DNA of 64,000 bases from Acetobacter sp. (GTDB lineage Bacteria > Pseudomonadota > Alphaproteobacteria > Acetobacterales > Acetobacteraceae): NCBI RefSeq assembly GCF_022483985.1, contig NZ_JAKVME010000001.1, positions 806,001 to 870,000 of the forward strand, given 5' to 3'. The position numbers and the translations under genes were made by a program. Shown piece after piece: positions 9,664 to 19,225 of this stretch (the stretch's first letter is position 1; every line of letters starts with the position of its first letter). The notes below the pieces were generated by a model. It was not told the DNA's origin and did no database searches. It saw only the letters and a program-made list of their open reading frames with translations.

Positions 9664-12600
9664 GAGCCTCTTCCTTCTTGCGCTCGCCAGCCATGGCGGC
9701 GGCCCTGTCGAGATCGACAGACAGCACGCGGCTCACACCGCGTTCCTGCATGGTCACGCCGTAGAGCCGATCCATGTGAGCCATTGTAAGCTGATGATGT
9801 GTCACCACGAGAAAGCGTGTTCCTGCTTCGTTGACCATATCGCCCAGCAGCGCGCAGAAGCGGCCGACATTGGCGTCATCAAGTGGAGCATCGACTTCGT
9901 CCAGTACGCAGATCGGAGCCGGGTTACAGCGGAAGACCGCAAAAATCAGGGACAGAGCCGTCAGAGCCTGTTCACCGCCGGAGAGGAGCGACAGGGTGGC
10001 AAGCTTCTTGCCGGGAGGCTGGGCGTAGATTTCCAAGCCAGCTTGCAACGGATCATCGCTGCCGACAAGACCCAGATGAGCGCGTCCACCACCGAACATG
10101 CGCGAAAACAGAGACTGGAAGTGGTGATCGACCTGCGTGAAGACCGCCATCAGGCGCTCACGTCCTTCCTTGTTGAGGCTCCCGATCGACCCGCGCAGAC
10201 GCGCGATGGCGGCCTCGATTTCGCCATGCTCGCGCCGGATGACCTCAATCTGCTGCTCTGCCTCCTGAGCCTCGATATCGGCGCGCAGATTGACCGGACC
10301 AAGTTCTTCCCGCTCACGGGTCAGGCGGGAAATCTTGCGGCGCAGTCCTGTTTCCGCAGACTCCGTGAGATCGCCGACCGGCGCTGTGGGAGGATCAGGC
10401 GTCTCGGCGAGCAACTGATCGAGAATGGCCTGAGCCTGCTCGCTCTTGCCCTCGCTTCTGAGCAGATTTTCCCGGGCGGTCGCCAGTCCACCTTCAGTCT
10501 GTCGCCGTGATTCCTGTGCGTCCTTCAACCGGCTCTCGGCTGCTTCTCTCGCGGCGTTCGCGGCCGAAAAACTCTCTTCCGCTCCAGACAGGGCGGCTGC
10601 CGTCCGTTCACGAAGCTGCCGTGCCTCATCGGGAAGAGCCGTCAGGGTCTGATGATCCACAGTGACCGCGTCAAAGCGAAGCTGCGCTTCCGTCAGTTGT
10701 TCTTCGGCTGTCGCAGCCCGGACGGTCCACTCCGACAAGGAGTCCCGAAGTGCGGCATCCCGGCTGGTCAGGCTGCCGATCTCAGCGACAAGAGCGGCGC
10801 GTGCTTCACGGCCTGTCTGCTCTTCTCGACGTAGCTCAGAAATCTTTTCACGTAATGTTTCAATCGGGTCCGAATCCTGAGCGTCGAGCACTGTCGCCGC
10901 ACAAGCCGCTTCAGCGGACTCGAGAGTTGCGGCTGCTTCGAGCAGTTCGACTCCAAGGGCCGCCAGACGCGGTTCCGTGGCGGACAGACGGGAGCGCGCT
11001 TCCAACGCCTTTTCCTGCATGGTCCGATGAACGGCTTCGAGCCGGGTCATTTCCTGACTGGCTGCTTCAAGTCCTGCACGGGTGGCAATGGCGGCCTGTT
11101 CCGCCTCCTGAGCCGTTGTCTCTGCATTTTTCAGGGCAGTGGCCGCAGATGCCGGGTCAGACGACGCTTCCAGAGCCAGACGGGCCGCTTCAACGGTTTC
11201 CTCGGCCTTGCTCCGTTCGGAATCGAGGCGGACCAGTTCGGGCAGCATGGTGCCCAGCCGGGATTCGGCGTTTCCGTGTCGGGTTTCGGTTTCCTGCTGC
11301 GCCCGTCGCGCCTGCTCGAAGGCGGCCTCCGTCTTGCGACGGCTTTCTCTTGCAGCCGCTTCCGTCTGTATCGCCTTCTGGTCGCGGGTTCTGGCCTCTT
11401 CATGGGCTGCCCGCAGCACTTCCGGTGCAGGGAGGGCTGTCTGAGTGGCCTGTGCATCCGTGACAGCCTGCTTCGCCGCGGCGAGAGCCTGTGTCGCCCG
11501 TTCACATTGCGGACGCACGGCATCAAGTCTGGCGCGGGCGGCAGCGTGGCGGCGGGAGGTCTCTGCTTCCGCTGTCCGCACTTTCCCGAGAGCCCCTTCG
11601 ATCGCAGCACGGGTCATGCGGGCCGTGCGGACGGCTTCGTTCGTTCGGGTGCGCGCCTGAGCGGTCTCGGACGCTCTCTGTTCAGTGGCCGGGAGGTCGG
11701 CGCTTTTCTCGTCGAAACGAAACTGTGTTTCTTTCAGGATACGACGCTGCGCCAGCCTCTGCGCCGCAGCGCTCGGCTGACCGGCGGCGATGCGGTAGCC
11801 ATCCCAGCGCCAGAACGCGCCGTCACGCGTGACGAGCGACTGTCCCGCCTGTAGCGACGGGACGAGCGAATCGCCATCAGCCACGCTTGCCACCAGTCCG
11901 GCCTGTCCAAGAGCGCGGGTGAGGGTAGGCGGCACTGAAGCCAGCAAGGAGGCGAGCGGCGTTGCTTCGGGTGGCAATGCTGGCGCTGAAGTCAGCGGCC
12001 CCAGCGCCGACCATGAACGGGACGCATCCGGCGCGACAGTGGAATCCGGCGCGTCCAGTCCTTCAGCCAGTACCGTCGCAATGGCGATTTCCATCCCGTC
12101 AGGAATATCCAGTTGCCCTGAAATCGGGGCGGCAGAATCTTCTTCATCAGCGCCGAGAGCCTGTGACAGCCCTTCGATCTGCGCTTTCAGACGGGTCAGT
12201 TCGGCTTTCAGAGTTCCGAGTGCGGTCTCGGCCTGCTGTGCGTCTGTCTCGGCCTGAGTGGCGGCTTCTTCCGCGTTTGCAAGACCCAGTTCCGCATCGT
12301 TCAGGCGCTTCTCCTCCGCCGCGCGCGCATTCTGGGCCTGTTCCAGAACGGCATCCGGAACGGCGTTCTGTTCAGCCGTCGCCAGTTCCCGGGCAAAGGT
12401 CGCAGCTTCCTGTTCGGCGCGCCGAAGGGCGGCTTCGGCTGACTGAACGGCCGCAGCTACCGAGGCGCGGGTGGTGTTGTCTTCTTGCATACGCCCACGG
12501 GCTTCGACCAGCGCGGCGGAAGCAGCGGCTCTCTCGGTTTCAGCGGCTTCCAGTGCGGTGACGGCCTGTGTCCGGGCGACTTCCGCATCGGTCACAGCCT

Positions 12601-14206
12601 GAGCCAGCGCGCTCCGTTGCGTGTCCGGGATCAGTTCACGCTCTGTCTGCTCCTTGCGCTGCGCCAGCGCATCCCGGTCCTTGCGAAGACCATTGAGAGT
12701 AGCCGTTGCCGTTGCGAAGGCCTTCTCACATTCGATGTGCCGGGTTCTTGTCGTTTCCGCAGCGTTACGCGCGATGGAAAGGGCAACCTGCGCTTCGGAG
12801 CGTTTCTGGCTGGCTGCATCCGCTTCTTCACGGCTGCGCGCCAGAGTTGTGGCGGCCTGCTGCACGGAAGCCTCCGCTTCCGCCAGCACATCCTGCGCCG
12901 GCAGTTCCGCCTGCAATGCCTCGATCTGCCGCTTCAGAGCATCATGGTCTTCGGCGAGACGGGTATGGCGCAGGGTCGCGGATTCAAGCGCCGCCTGAGC
13001 CTGCTCCGACCGTGTGCGTGCCGCTGTGGCTTCGGCCATCAGGCGTTCCAGCGTTTCAGAAGCCTCCTGCAAAGCCGCCTGAATCCGAGTGAGGCCTGCC
13101 TCGGCGTCCGCCTGTCTGTCGGGCAGGCTGGTCTGGGCCGCCTGAACCGTCGCCATCTCGTCCTGAAGACGGGTCAGGGTGGCGGAGGCATCCTCCAGCC
13201 GGGAGCGGGCGGCGTCACGATCGGCTTCACTCTGCCGGAGTCGTTCCGTGGCGGCTTCCGCAGCCTGAGCGGCGCGTTGCTCTTCAAGCGCGACGCCTTC
13301 CGCCGCGACCTTCTGACGTTCCAGCGCGGTGCGGGCGAGTTCCGCGGCTTCACGAATGGCAGGGAGCGCCTTGTCGGCCTCGTAATCCGCGAGGACGGCG
13401 GTTTCGGAGGCTTCCTCAGCGGCAATCAGAGCATTGCGAGCCTGCACTGCGGCCAGTCTGGCCCGTTCGACCTGCTGTCGGGCGCGGGCGTGCAGGAGCG
13501 CCAGCAGGGAAATTTCCGCATCGCGCAGACTGGAGGAGAGTTCCCGGTAGCGGGACGCCTGTTCGGACTGGCCGGTCAGCCCTTCCAGTCGGTTCTCCAG
13601 TTGTGTGCGGAGGTCTTCGGCACGGGTCAGATTGCTTTCGGTGGCGCGGAGCTTGAGTTCGGCTTCGTGCCGTCGTGCATGCAGGCCAGTGATGCCTGCC
13701 GCTTCTTCCAGAATGGTGCGCCGCTCTTCGGGGCGTGCGCCGACCAGCATGGCCACACGGCCCTGACTGACCATGGCCGACGAACGTGCGCCGGAAGCGA
13801 GATCGGCGAACAGGGTTTGCACGTCGCGGGCGCGGATAGCTTTGCTATTCAGGCGGTAGTCGCTGCCAGAGCCGCGTTCGGCGCGACGGGACACTTCCAG
13901 ATCGTCCTGTTCGGCGAACGGTCCGGGACCAAGCCCCTTGGCGTTTTCCAGAACGAGGGTGACTTCCGCAAGGTTGCGTGCGGGGCGGCTGGTCGTTCCG
14001 GCGAAGATGAGATCGTCCATCTCGCCGCCACGCAGCGAGCGGGCGGAGCTTTCACCCATCGCCCAGCGGAGCGCTTCCACGACATTGGATTTGCCGCAGC
14101 CGTTCGGCCCGACGATCCCGGTCAGACCGGGGAGGATGTCCACGGAGACCGGATCGGCGAAGCTTTTGAAGCCCGCGATGCGAAGCTGGACGAAGCGTGC
14201 GCTCAT
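9656..14206 (-). CDS. smc: Chromosome segregation ATPase SMC
   Basis: SMC dimers organise and segregate the chromosome with ScpA/ScpB. The N-terminal head has FKSFADPVSVDI and Walker A GPNGCGKSN (about 33-41). Long Ala/Glu/Arg-rich coiled coils flank a hinge around 650-800. The C-terminal head has the ABC signature LSGGEQALTALSL and Walker B ICVLDEVDAPLDD. At 1516 residues it exceeds the usual ~1150-1200, mostly through extended coiled coils. Upstream on the same strand is a dsbA-like gene 80 bases away; downstream a membrane protein gene overlaps its stop. Very Ala-rich coils generate long spurious ORFs on the other strand. Confidence 0.97.
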   Translation of the reverse strand: MSARFVQLRIAGFKSFADPVSVDILPGLTGIVGPNGCGKSNVVEALRWAMGESSARSLRGGEMDDLIFAGTTSRPARNLAEVTLVLENAKGLGPGPFAEQDDLEVSRRAERGSGSDYRLNSKAIRARDVQTLFADLASGARSSAMVSQGRVAMLVGARPEERRTILEEAAGITGLHARRHEAELKLRATESNLTRAEDLRTQLENRLEGLTGQSEQASRYRELSSSLRDAEISLLALLHARARQQVERARLAAVQARNALIAAEEASETAVLADYEADKALPAIREAAELARTALERQKVAAEGVALEEQRAAQAAEAATERLRQSEADRDAARSRLEDASATLTRLQDEMATVQAAQTSLPDRQADAEAGLTRIQAALQEASETLERLMAEATAARTRSEQAQAALESATLRHTRLAEDHDALKRQIEALQAELPAQDVLAEAEASVQQAATTLARSREEADAASQKRSEAQVALSIARNAAETTRTRHIECEKAFATATATLNGLRKDRDALAQRKEQTERELIPDTQRSALAQAVTDAEVARTQAVTALEAAETERAAASAALVEARGRMQEDNTTRASVAAAVQSAEAALRRAEQEAATFARELATAEQNAVPDAVLEQAQNARAAEEKRLNDAELGLANAEEAATQAETDAQQAETALGTLKAELTRLKAQIEGLSQALGADEEDSAAPISGQLDIPDGMEIAIATVLAEGLDAPDSTVAPDASRSWSALGPLTSAPALPPEATPLASLLASVPPTLTRALGQAGLVASVADGDSLVPSLQAGQSLVTRDGAFWRWDGYRIAAGQPSAAAQRLAQRRILKETQFRFDEKSADLPATEQRASETAQARTRTNEAVRTARMTRAAIEGALGKVRTAEAETSRRHAAARARLDAVRPQCERATQALAAAKQAVTDAQATQTALPAPEVLRAAHEEARTRDQKAIQTEAAARESRRKTEAAFEQARRAQQETETRHGNAESRLGTMLPELVRLDSERSKAEETVEAARLALEASSDPASAATALKNAETTAQEAEQAAIATRAGLEAASQEMTRLEAVHRTMQEKALEARSRLSATEPRLAALGVELLEAAATLESAEAACAATVLDAQDSDPIETLREKISELRREEQTGREARAALVAEIGSLTSRDAALRDSLSEWTVRAATAEEQLTEAQLRFDAVTVDHQTLTALPDEARQLRERTAAALSGAEESFSAANAAREAAESRLKDAQESRRQTEGGLATARENLLRSEGKSEQAQAILDQLLAETPDPPTAPVGDLTESAETGLRRKISRLTREREELGPVNLRADIEAQEAEQQIEVIRREHGEIEAAIARLRGSIGSLNKEGRERLMAVFTQVDHHFQSLFSRMFGGGRAHLGLVGSDDPLQAGLEIYAQPPGKKLATLSLLSGGEQALTALSLIFAVFRCNPAPICVLDEVDAPLDDANVGRFCALLGDMVNEAGTRFLVVTHHQLTMAHMDRLYGVTMQERGVSRVLSVDLDRAAAMAGERKKEEAHA

Positions 14207-14286
14207 CCAGTCACCACGGCGGATATGAAGGTGTCAGACACGGTGAGTTTGGCGTCCGTCGTCAGGCTGTCAGCCCGGTCGGGGCC

Positions 14287-14910
14287 TCAGCCGCCTGCCG
14301 CGATGACTTTTTTCTCGAACGCATCGTAGGTCAGTTCACCCTGACGATAGACTTCGTCGTTGAAGCGGAAGGTCGGCGTGCTGTCGATCTTGTAGTCTTT
14401 CTCGGCGCGGGTCTGTTCGGCGAGGATGGCGTTCTGGAAAGCGACGTCATTGACGGCTGTGTCGAACTCGGCTGGTGACATGCCCGCAAGACCGGCCATC
14501 TTGCGGAGCTGCTCTTCCGGATTGACGTTCTCACCATAGGCCCAGCGGTCGAGGTTGGAGAACAGCGATGTCATGAACGGCTCATAACGCTCAAGCGGCA
14601 GGCTACGGGCGACCTGTGTGGCCATCAGTGCCGTGCGATCAAGCGGGAAGTCGCAGAAAACATAGCGGATACGGCCTGTGTCGATCAGCTTCTTGCGAAT
14701 TTCCGGGAACACATCCAGTTCGAACCGGGCGCAGTGCGGGCAGGTGAAGGAGAACCATTCCTCAACCACCACCTTGGCGTTCGGGTTGCCGAAGGCGCGT
14801 GGAGCCATACGAGGGTCCGTCGTGTTGGCGGCCATCGCCCGACCGAGCAGATTCGGGGCGAATGTGGCCGGAACGGCGAGTGCAAGCAGGGCACGGCGTG
14901 TAAGCGACAT
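14287..14910 (-). CDS. Periplasmic DsbA-family thiol-disulfide oxidoreductase
   Basis: The protein has 207 residues with a Tat-like N-terminus (SLTRRALLALAVP) leading to a cleavage region near AMA-AN. The thioredoxin-fold active site is FSFTCPHCARFE, with CPHC at 57-60, the DsbA/BdbD type. A cis-proline loop follows at IDSTPTFRFND. Such proteins introduce or isomerise disulfides in exported proteins. It is the first gene of a minus-strand run with smc, an association seen in other alphaproteobacteria. No DsbB partner is nearby. Whether it is an oxidase or isomerase cannot be told from sequence. Confidence 0.9.
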   Translation of the reverse strand: MSLTRRALLALAVPATFAPNLLGRAMAANTTDPRMAPRAFGNPNAKVVVEEWFSFTCPHCARFELDVFPEIRKKLIDTGRIRYVFCDFPLDRTALMATQVARSLPLERYEPFMTSLFSNLDRWAYGENVNPEEQLRKMAGLAGMSPAEFDTAVNDVAFQNAILAEQTRAEKDYKIDSTPTFRFNDEVYRQGELTYDAFEKKVIAAGG

Positions 14911-15119
14911 GACATGGAACTCCGCAAAAACAGGGCCACTTGAGAAAACTGCCGGAGGTCATGACCGGTCTGACAGGAGAACGTCAAGTCCACAAAAGGT
15001 ATCAGTGGTCCGGAAATATTACAAAGTGTTGTCGTTGTTCTGGTTTCTGCCGCAATTATGAGTCACTCTCGGAGAGTTGGTTCTACCGAGCGGAACCTCA
15101 TTCTTGAAATGGCGCTGCA

Positions 15120-15524
15120 ATGAAAAAACTTCTCTCTCTTTCCCTCGCGGCTGTGATGGCTGTCGGTGTGGTTCCGGTCGCGCATGCCGAACCCGGTGGC
15201 TGCATCAAGTATGGCGCTGCTGGTGCCGTGGGTGGTCATGTTGCCAATCATCATGGCGTGCTGGGCGCTCTGGGCGGTTGTGTGACCGGCATGTATGTGC
15301 GTCACCGTTATCGTAAGGAAGCCCGCGCCAAGGCTGTGCTTTACGACAAGGAACATCCGGGCGCGAAAGGCACCTACGCCGAGAAGGCCACGGCTTATGA
15401 TGTCGAACATTCAACCCAGCCGGGCGCAATGAACCCCACAACCGCTGTGCCGCAGGTCAATGCGCCGCAGACCAATGGCCCTGTTCCGCAGGGGCAGCCT
15501 GGGCCCGATACGACTCACATGTGA
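15120..15524 (+). CDS. Secreted protein with glycine-zipper-like segment
   Basis: The 134-residue protein has a clear signal peptide (KKLLSLSLAAVMAVGVVPVAHA) and two cysteines bracketing GAAGAVGGHVANHHGVLGAL, a Gly/Ala/His pattern typical of glycine-zipper surface proteins. A basic helix RHRYRKEARAKAV follows, then a Pro/Gln/Asn-rich tail that is probably disordered. No functional family is recognised. It is divergent from the dsbA-like gene with about 200 bases between them. The reading frame and signal peptide support it as real. Confidence 0.75.
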   Translation: MKKLLSLSLAAVMAVGVVPVAHAEPGGCIKYGAAGAVGGHVANHHGVLGALGGCVTGMYVRHRYRKEARAKAVLYDKEHPGAKGTYAEKATAYDVEHSTQPGAMNPTTAVPQVNAPQTNGPVPQGQPGPDTTHM

Positions 15525-15567
15525 TTCCGTTCCGTGTGGTGGCTTCGGCTGCCACACGGACGCAGTT

Positions 15568-16647
15568 TCAGAGAGAGTCCGGTGTGCGGATGGCGTGCCG
15601 GTGTCCGTTCGGATCGCTGACCTCGACCAGAGAGGGCTCAAGATAGTCCGGTCCCAGCGGCACCTTCCCGTATCCGCCTGGAATATCCAGCACGTATGTC
15701 GGCCAGGCCAGTCCGGTTACGCGCCCCCGTAACCCCGCGAGAAGTCGGCGACCTTCCTCAATGGGCACATGAAAGCGTGCCGTGCCGGGAGCGGGGTCGA
15801 GCTGATGCAGATAGTAGGGTTTCATCCTGCTCTCGACCATGGCCCGGAACAGTCCTTCCAGAGCGTTTTCGCTGTCATTGACGCCGCGCAGAAGAACGGA
15901 CTGGCCCAGAACGGGAATGCCTCGGCGCAGAATTCGTTTCAGTGCCTCACGCCCGGCAAGACTGAATTCGCGCGCATGATTGGCGTGAACGACCAGCCAG
16001 ACCGCCTTGTCCGCATCCATCGCATCCAGAAGCGCTTCGGTGATTTTCTCCGGCGCGGCAAGCGGCACGCGACTGTGAATCCGCAGGGTTGTGACGTGCG
16101 GTATGGCGGCCAGTTCGCTCATGATATGCCCAAGCCGCCTTGGCGAGAGCATCAGCGGATCACCACCTGTCAGAATCACCTCACGAATGGCGGTGTTTTC
16201 ACGCAGCCAGTTGAACGCGGTCTCAAGGGCGGCTTCGTCGAGCAGTCCTCCGTCCGGTCCCACATGTTCGCGCCGGAAACAGAAGCGGCAGTAAAGAGGG
16301 CAGATCAGTAGCGGTTTCAGCAGGGCGCGGTCGGCATAGCGATGAACGATGCCGGGAACCGGTGAGAGTGCATCGTCTCCAATCGGGTCGGCGAGTTCAT
16401 GAGGGGCTGTATGGAGTTCGTTCGGTGAGGGGATGACCTGCACGCCGATCGGATCGTCCGGTGTCTCGATCAGTTTCAGGAAGGCTGGCGGAATTGCCGT
16501 CGCATACTGTTCCGCAACACGGGCGATGGCGGGCAGTTGCTCGTGCCCTACAAGACCAGCCCCGACCAGTTCCTCGGGGGAGCGGAGCGTGCCGGCAGTA
16601 GAGAGATGTGTCCCATGGCGAGCGATGGGAGAAGCTGACGAGGACAT
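15568..16647 (-). CDS. epmB: EF-P (R)-beta-lysine pathway radical-SAM lysine 2,3-aminomutase
   Basis: The radical SAM enzyme converts L-lysine to beta-lysine, which EpmA attaches to elongation factor P. The 359-residue length is close to EpmB (~340) and shorter than fermentative KamA (~416). The iron-sulfur motif CPLYCRFC supplies C116, C120 and C123, followed by FRREHVG. Other family motifs are ILTGGDPLML, LRIHSRVP and GVNDSENAL, plus YYLHQLDPAPGTARFHVP near the PLP site. The ATG chosen keeps the promoter region free of overlap with epmA, which is transcribed divergently from 142 bases away. The divergent pairing strongly supports the EF-P role. Confidence 0.88.
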   Translation of the reverse strand: MSSSASPIARHGTHLSTAGTLRSPEELVGAGLVGHEQLPAIARVAEQYATAIPPAFLKLIETPDDPIGVQVIPSPNELHTAPHELADPIGDDALSPVPGIVHRYADRALLKPLLICPLYCRFCFRREHVGPDGGLLDEAALETAFNWLRENTAIREVILTGGDPLMLSPRRLGHIMSELAAIPHVTTLRIHSRVPLAAPEKITEALLDAMDADKAVWLVVHANHAREFSLAGREALKRILRRGIPVLGQSVLLRGVNDSENALEGLFRAMVESRMKPYYLHQLDPAPGTARFHVPIEEGRRLLAGLRGRVTGLAWPTYVLDIPGGYGKVPLGPDYLEPSLVEVSDPNGHRHAIRTPDSL

Positions 16648-16789
16648 GGGCGCGCTTCTAATGGGTTTGTCTGTGTTTGGGCAATGTCGGGCAGGAAGGA
16701 GCAGGAAACGGGGCGTGCCGACGATCGCCTTGCCTGATAGGATTGCACGGTTCTCGCAGAGAGGCATGTTGAAAACGGGGAGCTTCAGG

Positions 16790-17794
16790 ATGAAAACGGA
16801 TGGCGCAAAGGGCGGTATTGAACAGATAGCGGAACGTCTGCCTCTGCTGCGTCGCCGTTCGCTGATGGTGCAGGGTTTGCGGGCTTTCTTTGATGCCCGG
16901 GGCTATCTCGAAGTCGAGACGCCCTATGCGGTGCCTGTTCCCGGTGAGGAAGTGCATCTGCATGTGTTCGCCACGGAACGGGAAGCTCCGACTGGCGAGC
17001 GGGTGCCGCTTTTCCTGCACACAAGTCCCGAATTTGCGATGAAACGGATCGTCGCCGCGACGGGGCTGAAAATTTTCCAGTTGGCCCGCGTCTGGCGGAA
17101 TGGCGAGGGAAGCGCGCTACATTCGCCTGAATTCACCATGCTGGAATGGTACCGGCCGGGGGCCGGTCTTGAAGATCTGATGGATGAGACGGAACTGCTG
17201 GTCCGCACCATGCTCCCTCCAGTCGTCCAGCGAGACGGGTATGCGATCCCGATTGAAGAGCCCTTTGAAAGGCTGACAGTCGCGGAAGCCTTCCAGCGTC
17301 ATGTCGGAGCGGATGTTCTGGCCACAGCGGATGACGCGGAAGCTCTGGCCGAGCAGGCGGGTGTTGTCCTGAGAGCGGGTGAAGAATGGGAGGACCTTTT
17401 CTTTCGGCTGCTTCTGGAGCGTGTGGAGCCTGTGATCGGACGGAACAGGCCGACCTTTCTCACGCACTGGCCCGCCAGTCAGGCGGCGCTGGCGCGCCGG
17501 TGTCCGGCGGACCCGCGTGTGGCGCTCCGATTCGAGCTGTATATCGGCGGCATTGAACTGGCGAATGCTTTTGAGGAACTGTCCGACGCCAGCGAGCAGA
17601 GGGCGCGTTTCGAAAACGATCGTCACAGGCGGGCGTTGCTGTATCCTGAGCGTCCGGACTGGCGGATGGATGAAAATCTGCTGGCGGCCCTGCCTCATCT
17701 GCCGCCCACATCCGGTATTGCGCTCGGGTTTGACCGGCTGGTGATGCTGGCCACGGGTGCGCCACGTCTGTCAGATATCTTGTGGCTGGAGTGA
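16790..17794 (+). CDS. epmA: Elongation factor P--(R)-beta-lysine ligase
   Basis: EpmA (PoxA/GenX) is a paralogue of the lysyl-tRNA synthetase core that adds beta-lysine to a lysine of EF-P. The protein has 335 residues and lacks the N-terminal anticodon-binding domain of LysRS. Class II motifs are visible: motif 1 FFDARGYLEVETPYA, motif 2 FQLARVWRNGEGSALHSPEFTMLEWYRPG and motif 3 GIALGFDRLVML. GGGGAG precedes the ATG by about 7 bases; an in-frame ATG 24 bases upstream is less likely. efp is not in the window. Confidence 0.92.
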   Translation: MKTDGAKGGIEQIAERLPLLRRRSLMVQGLRAFFDARGYLEVETPYAVPVPGEEVHLHVFATEREAPTGERVPLFLHTSPEFAMKRIVAATGLKIFQLARVWRNGEGSALHSPEFTMLEWYRPGAGLEDLMDETELLVRTMLPPVVQRDGYAIPIEEPFERLTVAEAFQRHVGADVLATADDAEALAEQAGVVLRAGEEWEDLFFRLLLERVEPVIGRNRPTFLTHWPASQAALARRCPADPRVALRFELYIGGIELANAFEELSDASEQRARFENDRHRRALLYPERPDWRMDENLLAALPHLPPTSGIALGFDRLVMLATGAPRLSDILWLE

Positions 17795-17876
17795 TTTCGC
17801 GCCAGCATCCTGTCCGATCACTGTCGTCATCCTCTCCGGCCTGACCATGCAGGAGAAACAATTAGGGGAATTTGTC

Positions 17877-18314
17877 ATGAGCATCAGGCGTAACGGGCCA
17901 TTTCTGGCGCTCGCTTCCTTAACTCTGATTTCTCTGACGGCCTGCTCTGGCCCTACAAAGGAGCAGCGTCGTCAGCTTGACGCCCTTGTAGGCAAGACGG
18001 AAGTGGACGTCGTGCGCGCCTTCGGCGTGCCGACACGGACCTTCATGGCCAATAATCACCTGTTCCTCGCCTACATAGACAACGAGACCCAGTACTACCC
18101 GGGCAGCATGGGTTGGGGCTGGGGTTGGGGCGGTCCTGGCTGGGGACCCGGCTGGGGCTGGGGCGGCATGGGAGGATGGGGTGGCATGGGCGGCTGGGGT
18201 ATGGGTATGGGCGGCGGTTTTCCGCCCAGCTATTACAACTCCGTCTGTCAGACCACGTTTGAGCTGTCTGACGGACTGGTTCGCGGCTGGACCATGCGGG
18301 GAGACGGTTGCTGA
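17877..18314 (+). CDS. BamE/SmpA-like lipoprotein with Gly/Trp/Met-rich insert
   Basis: This 145-residue lipoprotein has a signal peptide with lipobox LTAC (cysteine near residue 23). The mature part begins like the SmpA/BamE fold: LVGKTEVDVVRAFGVPTR, a helix-turn seen in outer-membrane assembly lipoproteins. It ends with CQTTFELSDGLVRGWTMRGDGC, whose two cysteines could form a disulfide. Between these halves lies about 40 residues made almost only of Gly, Trp and Met (GWGWGGPGWGPGWGWGGMGG pattern), probably an elongated loop. AGGGGAA lies 6-7 bases before the ATG. An outer-membrane location is inferred. The BamE-like fold is suggested by pattern only. Confidence 0.75.
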   Translation: MSIRRNGPFLALASLTLISLTACSGPTKEQRRQLDALVGKTEVDVVRAFGVPTRTFMANNHLFLAYIDNETQYYPGSMGWGWGWGGPGWGPGWGWGGMGGWGGMGGWGMGMGGGFPPSYYNSVCQTTFELSDGLVRGWTMRGDGC

Positions 18315-18463
18315 TCGTCTCCACTTTCCAGAGGCCTGAAAAAAGAAGTAATCCTCCTTTGCGGTCTGGCAGGGATTTACAGATACGAAACCCGGACCCC
18401 ATAGAGAGTAAAAGAACAGCACCCGCCGGGGCGGGGGCACGGGATTTGGAACGGGGATTCAGT

Positions 18464-19225
18464 ATGCGGCCAGAGCGGGCAGTGCAGTGGAGCGCGGCAG
18501 GCGCTGCTATGGTAATGGCGCTGTCCGTCGGAGGATGCCAGAGCAATGCACGGCAGGATTCCTACAAGCAGGTAGGCAGCGTCTGCTCGTTCATGGCGCC
18601 GACAGTGTCCGGCACCAGAAACTACACACCGGCCAGCGACAAAGAGGCGCCGGACAGCCGGATTGCCTATGCCGACCCGGAAACGCCGATCTATTGTGAC
18701 CGTCCCATCTCGGAGGCTGTTTCACAGGCGATCGAACTGGCGAACTATGCTCAGGCGCTGCACGTTTCCGGCTATTTCGCAGTCTTGCAGCAGGCTGGAC
18801 CCTACACGGTCTTCGCCATTCCGAACGAGCCTCTGGCGCACTATTCGGCGCAGTTCCGGAACGGGTTGCTTGACCCGGCCAACCAGTCAGCCCTGAAAGC
18901 TCTGATTTCTTACACAATCGTTCCGGGAAAGTGGCCCGTGGCGAAGATCAAGAACCGTCTCGCCAAATCGCCGACGCATGCCTTCAGCCTGAAGACACTT
19001 GCCGGAATTCCGCTGACCTTTTCGCTGGATGCAACCTCCGGTCAGCCTTTGATCAGTAACGCTTCGGGTGCGAGCAATCATCTCTGGGTGACAGGCGTGC
19101 CCCAGTCCAATGGCGTTCTGTATTTTACGCAGTCAACGCTTGCTCCTGTCTTTCCGGCCCAGCCCGTCGTTCAACCTGCCGCCTCCAAAGGCGTCGTTGC
19201 GACACCGTTGCCTGCGACACACTGA
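18464..19225 (+). CDS. Fasciclin (FAS1) domain lipoprotein
   Basis: The protein has 253 residues, with a signal sequence ending in a lipobox-like VGGC, then a linker and one FAS1 domain covering about 85-225. The domain shows the FAS1 pattern: ALHVSGYFAVLQQAGPYTVFAIPNEPLAHY (H1 box region), a mid helix LKALISYTIVPGKWP and a late strand GVLYFTQSTLAPVFP. FAS1 domains mediate adhesion or surface interactions. The ATG at 18464 has GGGGA upstream. It follows the BamE-like lipoprotein by 150 bases on the same strand, so the two may be cotranscribed. Confidence 0.82.
   Translation: MRPERAVQWSAAGAAMVMALSVGGCQSNARQDSYKQVGSVCSFMAPTVSGTRNYTPASDKEAPDSRIAYADPETPIYCDRPISEAVSQAIELANYAQALHVSGYFAVLQQAGPYTVFAIPNEPLAHYSAQFRNGLLDPANQSALKALISYTIVPGKWPVAKIKNRLAKSPTHAFSLKTLAGIPLTFSLDATSGQPLISNASGASNHLWVTGVPQSNGVLYFTQSTLAPVFPAQPVVQPAASKGVVATPLPATH

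Noticed and set aside
12485-14329. 614-codon ORF antisense to smc
   Set aside because: The whole stretch is covered by the coiled-coil and head-coding frame of smc; the antisense product has no recognisable domain and is an artefact of Ala/Glu/Arg codons.
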